Origin: Ricordea florida
Taxonomy: Eukaryota > Cnidaria > Anthozoa > Corallimorpharia > Ricordeidae
Assembly: GCA_949710005.1 (NCBI GenBank)
Contig: OX453276.1
Span: forward strand, 29,182,113 to 29,246,112
Direction: 5' to 3'
DNA: 64,000 nt
Positions 47,001 to 59,000 of the stretch are shown one piece after another. The position numbers and the translations under genes were made by a program. Numbering within the stretch: position 1 is the first letter of the stretch; every line of letters starts with the position of its first letter. The notes beneath the pieces were generated by a model, which saw only the letters and a list, made by a program, of their open reading frames with translations, did no database searches and had not been told where the DNA came from.

Positions 47001-50000
47001 AGTTGCTATAGGTATATCTGATAGTTTATCGAAAAAACCAAACTGTGTTGTGAATAGTAATCCAGAGGATCTTGTAAAAGATTTTTTTACTGAATTGGAT
47101 ATAAGACAGAAAGATATTGTTAAAAAAGTTAGAGAGGAGTATCCCCTACCGGATGAAGATAGTATTCCAAAAAAAGTAAAAGAGCAGTATGAAGTGTGGT
47201 GTAATCAAGTTCCTGTTTTAGGTTTTAATTCCGGAAAGTATGATATTAATATGATTAAGAAACATTTTGTAAAGAGTTATACCGAGTTAGATGGTAAAAT
47301 AAATGTAGCAAAGAAAGAAAATAAGTATATGTACCTGAAAACTCCCCGTTTTAATTTTTTGGATATGATTAATTACATAGCCCCCGGTCTATCTTTAGAT
47401 AAGTGGTGTAGAGCAAATAAATGTGAGGTGCAAAAACTTATAATTCCTTATAGGTGGTTTGATAATTATGATAATCTTTCTCACATTGGTCCTGTGGAAT
47501 ATGAAGAGTTTAATTCGATTCTGAAAAATGGAATACCAATCTCCAAGGAACAGTATGAAGATTTTAAGGTTGAATTCAAAAAGAGGGGGTGTGTTACCAT
47601 GGGGGATTGGTTGATAGAGTATACCCTGGCTGATGTTATTCCTTTTGTAGAAGCTGTTGAAAAAACGCGTGAAAAATATTTATGTGATGAAATAGATATA
47701 CTGAAAGATGCAGTATCAATCCCGGGGATATCAATGAAATATGTGTTGAATAAAGCCATAAAAAATAGTAAGGGTAAGTATGATTTGTATGCTCCCGGCG
47801 ATCCTTGCTATTGTAAATGTGATGTCAATTGTAAAAAACCGAAAAGCGGTAAGGGTAAATGTAAAAAATGTTTAGCGGTAAGAAAAGAATGTACTAAATG
47901 TAGTAAAAATAAAGCTTATGATCTTTTAACAACAGGTATGGTTGGTGGTCAGGCTCAAGTATTTGTTAGACTTGCAATAAAAGATGAAACAAAAATTAGA
48001 CCTCATAAATATAAAAATCCAAAAACATGCAAACTTATCCATGGTGATGATGGAAACAGCTTGTATCTATTTGTATCAGGCCAAAAAATGCCGTGTGGAA
48101 AAGAGAAATATATTGAGGTAAAAAATCCAACAGATCCAGAATATATTAACAATTTTTGTAATGATATTCTTACAGGTAAATTGTTCGGTTTCTGTCAAGT
48201 GGATATTCACACACCAGATAATCTTTTGGAAAAATTTGAGGAGTTACCACCTTTATTTGTTGTAGATAGTGTTCCTGAAAATTTAATACCCGATCACATG
48301 AAACAATATCAAAAAGATACAGGTAGAAAAACTATAAAAGAATCACTAAAATTGTTAAGTGTAACCAGAGCAAAGAAAATTTTACTGTATACACCGGTAA
48401 TAGAATGGTGTCTTAATCATGGTTTGGTAATAACTGCTGTTCATAAAATTATAAAATATCAACCAGGTACACCATTTGAGTGGTTTCCAAGTGAAGTAAG
48501 CGAGGCGAGAAGAGAGGGTGATATAGAGTTTATGGCTGAAATGTTACAGAAAGCGGTAAATGAAAATGAAAAAGATGAAATAGATACCATTATTAATAAT
48601 TTGAAACAATTCCCCGCTGTAGCACCATTAATTAATGAAAATAAAGATATTGGAGTGTTGATCGAAAAATTACTTACAAAGTATGCTGGAAAGAAAGAAT
48701 TAGGTGATACTTTTAAACTGAAGGGAAACTCATTCTATGGTAAAATGATTGAGAATAAACAAAAACACAAGAATACAAGTTATACTCAAAACGTGGATGA
48801 GGTTAATGAGGATATTAGAAGCCCATTCTTTGAAGATCTAGAAATAATAAATGAAACATGAAATAACAAAACGGAAACGCAATGTAGAAATAAATACACC
48901 TTATCAGTGTGGTATAGCCGTATATCAACTATCAAAGCTTCGAATGTTAGAATTTTACCATGATTTTATTGATTATTATTTTGACAGAATTGATTTTGAG
49001 TTAGTTTATTCAGACACAGATAGCTACTACATCGTATTTTCGGATGAAGATTTGGATAAACTTGTAAAACCAGAACGGAGAAAAGAATGGTTTAATGGAG
49101 GAAAAGAAAAATTTCTATCAACCTCAAAATATCACGATAAAACACCAGGGCTTTTCAAGACAGAGTTTGAAGGAACAAGAATGATTGCTCTTTCGTCAAA
49201 ATGTTATTACGCCGATGACGGAAACGGAAAAACAAAGTTTAGTTGTAAGGGGGCCATACATTACCAAAACGATATGACGTGGAATAGATACTATGAAGCT
49301 TTAGAAGGGGCAATAGATAGGGTAAAAAACACAGGTTTTAGAGTTAATAAAAACGAAATTGTAACATATACTCAAGATAAATTAGGGCTAAACGCTTACT
49401 ATGATAAACGTATTGTTGCAGAAGATGGAATTCACACATACCCTTTGTATTAATTCAAAACAGAATCAGGTGGTAATTCAGTATCATAGGGTACAACTTG
49501 AAGCTCTTCTCTCACAAAACCGCGCCTAGGCCCATCTAATAAATAATACAAAACTGGTTGATTGGGTGAAACAACACTCCTGGAAATATCATAAACCTGA
49601 ATACTCCATATAGGATCAGTAGCTCTTCTTCGTTCACCACCCTCAAGTTCACCTGGAGAGAGTAGGTATCTAACCCTAACCTCAATTGGCAACCTCACTT
49701 CATCATAACCAACAACTCGCTTATATTTTTTAGGTTCGATATCAACATCTTTAAGTTTTATAGCTTTATCAGGCTCTTTACCGGTTAATCTGGTTGGTGT
49801 GCTATTCAGAGTTTTCAAAATATCTGGTAATCGTTTCACCCATACTCTTGACCTTTCATCACTAATCATTTCTTGTGCATATTGATGACTAAATAACCGT
49901 TCACTTAATGTTCTATTTGCCCTTTCAACAAATGCTTGAGCTCTATGGTTTCCAGCCTCACTTCTCTGGATTTTTACATTATGGGAATTCATAAGTTTTG

Positions 50001-53000
50001 TCACATCACCCATAAATTCTCTTCCAGGATCAACAATTAATGTTTTTGGATATTTTAATTTTCTGGAATATATTTTTTCAAAAGCTTTGGATATCTCATG
50101 ACTTTCTTTTGAGGTTAATGGTTCAGCATCTTTGTATCTAGAGGCTACATCAATCACAACCAATGCATATCGATATGTTTTTCTTCCAACTCTATCATGT
50201 GGTAAAAATAATAAATCTGCTTGGTGAATCTGATTAGGTTTATCCACAGTCCAATGAGGTCTAGGGATATATTTTGGAGTTGGTAGATATATTTGCCATA
50301 GAGCCTGTTTCTCAAGCCATCTTTTAGCCACATCTTCACTTACTTTCGCTTTCTCAGCTAATTTAGGAATTGCAGAATATCCTTTCCAATATCCAAAAGT
50401 TGAATAATATATTTTTGATAGGTAACTCATTTAAAGATTATTATGTGTATCTTATAAATCAATATGACGTCTGAAAAAATTAATCCAAACAGAATTCCAC
50501 GAGAGCCATTTGGTTTGAAAGCAGAATCAACACTGAATCGAATTACTCTCAATCCATCCTCTGCTAATCCTGAAGAAACACTATATATAATTATTCCAAA
50601 ACTTTCTGAGAATTTAGTTATTATACCAGGAAGTGTATCTTTACTATTCAACTTGATTGTTGATGGGCATGCTAATAACACACTTGTGAATAATGTAGGT
50701 AGTAATCTTGTATCTAGACTTAGGGTTCTTTTTGGTGGTGAAACATTACAGGATACTCAAAGATATGATCTATTTCAAACATATCATGATTTATTCCTTT
50801 CAGGTAAAGAACGAGATGATAGATTAAAACAAGGTATTTCTTCTGAAAATATGAGAAAACTTAGAACAAATGCAGGAGATAAGGATGATTCAGATGCAAA
50901 AGATGTAAATCTTGCTGTTGTACATAATACAAAATATATTATTCCACTAAATCATCCCATACTAAATGATCACGGTGTTTTTTATCCAAAAGCTCTAGAA
51001 CACCAACTAATGTTTGAAATTACACTTGCTCCAGTTAATGATATTGTTGTTTATTCCGATACAACCAAACCCCCAAATTATAAAATAACAAATCTTGAAC
51101 TAGAATATTCTTGCATATCAAGAGAATACTTAGCTCGTGAGGCTCAATCAGCTTATCAAATTGGTAAAGGATTATTTTACGAAAATGTTACTTTACATAA
51201 AACTTTTAATATCTCCAGAAATACTGATACAGTTATAAATCAGCATATTAATTTACCTAGAAGATCAGTGACAGGAATATTATGTTTATTTATAGCACCA
51301 TACACTGCAGGACAAAGAGATTCTGAGAATTTTTTTAATCCAAGTATTTCATCAATAAATATTGATATTAATGGTGTTCCAAATCGTTTATACTCAAAGG
51401 GAATGATATCTTCTGATATATGGGAATCAATAAAGAAACGATTTGGGATAGGAGAATCAAAAAGAAGAGGTATGAAAGAAAAAGATTTTTATTCAAATAA
51501 GTTTGCTTTATGGATAGACTTAAGAACTTACTCAGATAATAATATTCATGGAGGAGGGCTAGCCTTAAACAATGTACAAGATGGTGTAAAAATAGAAATT
51601 AAAAGAAATACTAGTGGATCTGGTATTATAACCTGTTATATGTTTGTTGTAGCTGATGCTATGATGGAGATTATGAATTCAAACTTACATTCAATAAAGT
51701 ACTAAAAATAAACCCGAAGGAGTTTCCTCCGGAGTATTATTACATGAAATTTAACTTAAATCCGTAGGACCAGCTCCGCTGAAAAACTTAATGTTATAAT
51801 ACAAGTCTAAAGACCAGCTGCGCTGAAAAAAATTATGGAAGAATTGAGAGATAAAGTTCCTTTTCATTGTATTATAACAGGTCCAACAAATTGTGGAAAG
51901 ACAAAGTATCTCATTGATCAACTCAGAGGTCCATTCCGAAAAGTTTTTGAATACATTGTTTTAATATGCCCAACTTTTTCTAAAAATAAAACCTATCATA
52001 ATTTTGCTAACAAAGATAAACATTTCTATGTATTATCACCTGATGCAAGTAACATTGATGAGATTAACGAGTTATTAACTGATTGTCAAACTTTATTCTC
52101 CGGAACAAATACACTAATAATTTTAGACGATTGTGCTGTTTCGAATGATCTGAAGAAACGATCAAACAAGTTTATAGATCTAGCATTCTCTGGAAGACAT
52201 CATGGTTTATCAGTTTGGGTTCTCACTCAGCAATTAACATCCATAGCAAAACCATTCCGTGAAAATGTGGCTTGTGTGGTCTCATTCCATAATCCATCAC
52301 AGAAAGGTATGAAGATGCTTTTCGAAGATTATGGGGGTGATTTAGACACTGATACCAGTAAAAAGTTTGTACAACTACTGAAAACTGAAAAATATTCTAG
52401 ACTCTGTTTATGTTTACGTTATCCATTTCAATGTTATTTGGAGATTCCTGCGGTGATTTAAAAGAATCTATGTTTTATTACAAAATTAAAAGATGACAGA
52501 AATTGAAGATTATATCCGCCTGGAAGGTGGTCGCGGCTCCACCGATATAGAAGAAGAAGAAAAAACTGGAGGAAAGACTGAGGTAAAAGATAATGATGTT
52601 GAAATAAAACAAGAATCACTAGCCATTCTCGCATCTCTTGGAACTACAAAGGAATATTTGGGAGTTGATATGAGTCTAGGTGATATAAAAAAATTATCAG
52701 TAAAAGATGTTGAAAAATATTATAATCGATATCAGGCAGTATTAGGTAAGAAAATTAGCGGTGGGTTAGTAGATTCATCTCTTCAATTAGTTTCTCAAGT
52801 CATTTCTTACATGGTTCCTGTAGATGATATTGATGCGCTTTGTTCCGATTTGAAGAATGATGATTTAGTTAATCGTGAACTGACAAACATTGTAGGTCTC
52901 TTAGCATTAAAAGCAGGAAGATTGGCAGCACTTGCCAGCGGACTATTTCAGGTTTGTAAGCACATTAAAATCAAGACCCAAAGGACCCCGGAGGACAAAG

Positions 53001-56000
53001 TACAAGAAGTTCAGCAGAGCTGGTCTGGTTCTTCAAGTACTAATACAGAGGATTCTAAAAAAACTGAGCAGGTCACTGAACACAACTGATTTAAAGATTC
53101 TTTAATTTGTGAAATAAAATAATAATAATGTCAGAAGAAGTAGAAGAACAAATTCCGGCTCAGTCAGGCCCTCTCTTCGAGCGAATTACAAAGGATACAC
53201 CCACCAATGTACCTAAAAAGAAAGAGAAAGATATCGGCGGAGCCGGGTCCACCCTACGGGTGAAAGATCCTAAAAAAGTCGCTGCTGGTAAGAAATTAGC
53301 TGAATATAATAAAAAAGCAAAAGAAGCTTTAGCCAGGGAAATGAAACGTGAAAGGGAAGAAAAAACCCGAAGGGAACAAGCGGAGAATAAACAGGAAGAA
53401 AATTCAAATGAAGAAGAAACCACAAAAGCATGGATTCCAGAGCTATCTTTTACTACTGTATTATCTATTGTTGGAATAGTGTTTACTGCCTTTGATATGT
53501 TTATGAGGTACCGGGGAACCCGGACCAGCGACGCTGAATATTATAAAAACAGGATACCTGATTTATCACAAGTTCCGACTAAAGTTCCACCCTCAAATAT
53601 TCCTACACCACAACAACCACCCACACAGATTCCAAAATCCGTAGGAATGTTATAAGGATGAAGGGGGAACAGACCCGCTAAGCGATTTAAAGGTTTCTTA
53701 CTGTTTAGTAAAAAATTATGTCAAATGAAAACAAACTTGTGAAAACTGTTACTGATTCGGCAGTCCTTATCGGATTAGCAGCTGGAGTTGGATATGTAGC
53801 TAAAAAGGCTATGAAAGAATCATTTATGAACGATCCATCCTCAAGTATTACAAATTATGCTAAATGGGTCGCTGTCCTATCTGGTAGTATGTACCTAAAA
53901 ACATATTTAGAGGATCAAAAGATTTTACCAAATTAAAGAATTATGGCAACAATAGCAATGATGGTTGGAGGAGCTATTTTGAACGCTACAGCTTTTGTTG
54001 GTGGTTCATATCTTGCAAAATCTCTATCAGGTAATAACACAGATGAGGAGAGAATAAGACACGATAAGGCAATAGAAAAATATCAAAAAGATTATGCTGC
54101 ATATCAGGAAAAAAGACAGAATCTCATTGATTGGTACTCTCAACAGAAGGATGCTAAATATCAGGCATCAAAAAATATTTCTAATACCGATGAAGCTTTA
54201 GAATTATATAGTCAAATGCATGAACCAAAATTCTCTGATTATTATAAACCTAGTGACAATCAAAAGATGGGTGAGATGGCATATGTAGGTGGTGGTATGT
54301 TGGCATTAGGTTATGTACTCAGTAAATTCTTTTAGAGTTAATTGTATGATCAGTTTAAAGAATTTATTAATGATGAGTAAAAAATCATGTCAGAATACGA
54401 AAAAATACCACTAGATGATGATGATATTGATAGAGAAAATATGGAAATGGATTCAATATCATCAACCACTCGTCTAATTAACCCTGATGATGAGGAAGAA
54501 ACCTCATTTGGTGGTAGGGAATATGAGAAGGAGGGTGCTATACCTAAATTACCCAGTGAGAAATATGATAATAGGGCGAATGCTTTGCAAGACATAAAAA
54601 GGTTGTTCCCTGAATTTAAACCTTTGGATTCTCCATTTACAGCAAAATGGGATAGGGATGGTAGTTTGAAGATTAAATTAAGTGATAGGCGTAATGCGTC
54701 AGAACATACATTGATTGATAAAGATGGGTCAATAAAAGTTGATAATTTACCACCCACCATCTTAAAGGCTCTAGGTGCTGATTATGAAACCATGCTTGGA
54801 AAAAATGGTAAACTAATTGCTGATTTGCGTGCAAAAAATGAAGAAAATAAGTATTTAAATGAGAAATTAGTTGAGTTAAGAGCAATTGTAGAAACAGGTG
54901 AAAGGGAGAAAGAACGCTATGTTTCATTTGAGAGAGAAGATTTGAAGGGTATAATTGAAAGACAACAAACAAGAATCGCAGAAAGTGAAAGCAAATTAGA
55001 TGCGGCTGTTAAACAGAATATTGAGTTTGAGAAAACTAAAAGTGAATTAAATCGATACAAAGATGAAATAGATAAGTATAAAAAGGGACAGTCAAATTTA
55101 AGAAGGGTAGAACAGAGTAAAGAACGGTTACAATCTGAGGTTGATAAATTGAGAGAAGTGGTAAGAAAACAAATAATTTCCAATCAAGAACAAATAAGCG
55201 CTATAGAGAGACGAAATGATGAAATATTTAAAAATCTACCATTACGAGAGCGGGTAAAGTACATCTTCAAAAAGTATGGTTTTACAGTATTCGCAGTTGT
55301 GAGCGCTGTTGGTGTGGTAATTGGTGTTATCGTTTCTAATCTTTCAAAAGGTCTAAACAAATTAGGTAAAGGTGTTGGTAATGGTTTGAAAACTATTGGT
55401 AAGAAACTCGGTGAAATATTACCAGGAATGGTTGGAGCTATCGTGAGCTTTCTGTTCAAAACAGCGGGTGAGGTTATTGGATTTTTAGGTAAGAACGCTT
55501 GGTTATTGATAATGGCTGTGGTTCTATATTTTGTGGAACAGTTTAAAAAGAAGAGGAGATAAGTAGATCTAAAGACCAGCTCCAGTTTCAGTTTCCAGTT
55601 TTCAGTTTCAGGTGAAGAAAACGTTGTCTATTTGCTCAATGTTAGCTTCAGGTAAATATCTATGTAATCAAGTTAATCAGTCAAGTTTGGGCTTATTTTG
55701 TTGATTTTTTCCCGTAAGCGACCACCTCCCGTAAGCATCCACTTTGTCGTGCACCAAGGGTGGTCGCTTACGAGAGAGTTGACTGTATTAAAATATTCAC
55801 AGTGCCAGTTATATAATTTGTTGTTATTAGGAGGTGGAAAGGAATTTGGGACACATTCATAAAACACGATTGAATCGTTGTTGTGCTTGACTGGCGACGC
55901 GTATATTTTGTGTTGTGCCATATTCGTTAACAGACAAGTAAAATACACTACCAAGAAAGGCAATGAGAGACTTTTTTCTTAGAGAAGGTCGGTGGGCCAA

Positions 56001-59000
56001 CCTACCAGTTGAAGTTGGAATTACGCGCTACAACACCAAAATCAGACCAGTCTAGAATATGGGATCTCCATTTGGTGCGGTCTTCCAAAATATTTAGAGA
56101 ACGAATGTCAGAGTGTCCAAACAAGAAATCTCAAAATACTTGGTCTTCCTAAGGGACGGACTATTAGAAAAGTGATGGGGGGGGGGGAAGGGTGGAAAAA
56201 AAATTTATGCAAGGGAAAATGCCAAGAAAAAAATTCGTGCAAAGACGAAGGTAAAGAAAAAAAATTCATGCAGGAAGGTCCAATTGTGACTTTTTCACAC
56301 GTAGTAAAAAAAATTCGTACAGAGGGGTTCACCTGAAAAAGAAAATTCCTGCACAAGCAGTGAGCGAAAAAAAAATTCCCCACCCCCCACCCCCCATCAC
56401 TTTTCTAATGGTCCGTCCTTAAGGACTTTGTCTTCGTGTCATCCTTGTCCTCACGAAGGGACGATATCACTCTACGCGAACTGGAGTATTATGTCTGATG
56501 ATACTCACCGATGCTCAAAGTTATACGAGAGCCTGCTAGCCACTACCAGAGATTAAGGAAAGCCAAAGATCTAAAGATATCATCAGCGACCAAAAGACAA
56601 TCATGATTCTTACAGCTGGCAGACCCAGTGTAGACTCATTTCATATAAGAACATTTTACTTAGCTCTTATTAACCGAGCTGTGAGGTCTGTATGGGAGAA
56701 TCTTGACCGAGGTCGTGAGTACAGACTGAACGTAGTGAGGTCTGTACTCACGACCGAGGTGTTTATTATATGGCAAAGAAGGAAACTTAAATTCGTTTAA
56801 TGTAACTGGGTTGCTGACATTTTGCTTGCGAACGGCGATGAGCTTAACTTAAACCTGCCGAAATTTGCTCGTCTTCTTTACTTTTTTTTGTCATCAGGCT
56901 TTTTGGCACTTCGATAAATGATTGAGACGAAAATATAAGAAAATGGTGAACATTTTTGTATTTTAGTTTGCTACTTTTTCAATGCAAAATAAAACCGGTC
57001 TACATATACAGATGCCGGTCTAGATGGTAAAATCTAGACCGCGGTCAATATCGATTTCAGCCAATCAAATTCGTGAATTCGGTAGCCCCCAGTCCTTCTG
57101 AGACACAGCCATATAATAAATTATCGTATTTACTCTTGTGTATAATTAGAATTTATCTCACTTTTGTAATTCTAATGCCGAAGATTTGAGAAATAAAGTT
57201 ATTACGTTTTAGGGGTGTTCTCGAAGTTTTCCGACGAGCAGTGCCGTCCTTTTATAAGGGATATCCCCCCCACCCCTAGAGCCCACTGGCTAGCAATGTA
57301 GACTTTTCAAACCGATGCTGTGTAGTCAGCGAAAGGGAAAGGAGACAACTATGTACGCCATGGGATGGCCAAAGAAATCGGAAGATATCGGAGCCTGGCG
57401 AATTGAATCGGAAAAAACGAAAAGCATCCGAAAGATTGCGATTATTTACCGAAAAGTGCTATTATTACCTGATCCTAGACTGAATGAAAAAAAAAATAAG
57501 TACAATCGGTAAAATACCAAAGACTAGGCACACTGTTGTCTCAATTATTAAACACACGACATTTCTTCTGACCCTTATTGCAGGTTATTTGAACAATCCC
57601 GAAGCTACAGCTCGTACCATTGACAGCGATGGCTGGGCCCGTACAGGAGACATAGGACATTACGATGAAGACGGGCACTTCTACATAGTGGACAGACTGA
57701 AGGAGCTGATTAAATACAACGCTTATCAAGTAATTGAGACCACCCTGATATCCAGGACCTAAAATGACGACACAGTTCGACAAAGATGCAGAGCCATGGT
57801 GCTTTCGTAGCGGAGCTCCCGCGCGCGCGCAGAAGGCCTGCTCGAGTAGCCTGTTTAGTCAATGTTCAAAGAAACGGAAGAAAAGGGATTAGGAGTGCGA
57901 GGACTTCCAGCGTGATTCGCGAGCGTGGGAATCACGAGTGTGCTCTAACTCTTCGCACTCGAACTCCCTTTTTTCTATCTCACTGAGCAACGTAACAGAG
58001 TGGGCCGGTTTTCCGCTCTGTCCCTTTTTGTGGCTAGTGCCTCTAAGAGGCTTAAGCCACTATGCTATCGCCCTTGAAAGTGCGTGCGTGTGTGCGTAAC
58101 TCGTTTTTATTCGCTTTCTACCGTTGGCCGCCCAATCAATTTTCGGTAGCTTTCGGATATATTCGCAGTGTTACGTAGTAATTGGGATTGCTGTATAGTG
58201 ACGTCATGAATGAAGCCTCGTTACTCCTCCCCCTTGGCATAGCCCACCGATGTACTTGCCCCTCCTGGGTGATCTCTTGCACCTCAGTATCGTTTCCGGT
58301 AATGTGCACTTCCGGTAACACTTCCGCTGACGTATTTGAATGAAGCAATTCAATTTATACCATGAAAGTGAAGTCTACTAATACATGTGGGATGCAATTG
58401 CACTTCCACCGACATGCGCATCATCTTCATTCCGAAGCATTCGTAGCAACGTTTGTTCGGATGTTATTCGGAAAGACGTATGCTTCGACCAGTCCCCGTA
58501 AAGACTACAAAATAGCTACGATCTTGCCATGTGGTCTTGTCCTGACTTCGCGTTCAAACAAATCTTCCTTGAAGGTGAGTGCTATATTTTAAGTCATGAC
58601 TTTACAGTATTTTACATCGAGAACCGGGCTCAACTTTCGATGCCTTTATGAAGTATTTGCTTTTAAAGGTTTTTGCAGGTTTTTTGAGAATTTAGGATGT
58701 TTGCGTGCAAAGAACACAAATCAATTGTCGAAGCGTATTTTGTGCACTGCTCGTGTGGTTTTTCCTACCAAATCCTGTCACTGTGTCCACGAAATGGCGG
58801 TCTGCAATTACCAAGGATTGTATTCCCTTACAGGAACAATTAATCTCTTTGCTGAGAGCCAATATTCCCACAAGGGAGCTATAATGCCCGTTCGCGGGTG
58901 CCAAACGACATTCCTTCGGGGAGCCATAATCATGCCCGTTCGCGGGTGCCAAAGAAATTCCCTTTGGGGAGCCACAGCAATGCCCGTTCGCGGGTGCCAA

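Larger units (their letters stand above)
44522..55600. mobile_element. Virus-like element 2 (same family, AT-rich), right arm missing
   Basis: Nine genes in the order polymerase, integrase (reverse), capsid, ATPase, A, B, C, D, E, all homologous to element 1. It is strikingly AT-rich compared with element 1. No terminal inverted repeat could be found between 44522-44715 and 55563-55720, and no equivalents of the penton-side genes 40549-44188 are present. It therefore looks truncated on the right and possibly on the left. Its boundaries are approximate. Confidence 0.82.
30262..55785. mobile_element. pogo/Tigger-like transposon frame enclosing both virus-like elements
   Basis: The left end is TA|CAGTCGACTCTCTC followed by ATAGCGACCACC. 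The right end, reverse complemented, is TA|CAGTCAACTCTCTC followed by GTAAGCGACCACC. About 24 of 27 terminal bases match, both ends start with CAG, and both are flanked by TA, as in pogo/Tigger-type elements. Sub-terminal TAAGCGACCAC repeats occur at both ends (30288-30300, 30434-30450, 55711-55730). No transposase gene is seen. The original element was probably a few hundred bases, since only 30262-30481 and about 55680-55785 belong to it. Confidence 0.65.
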
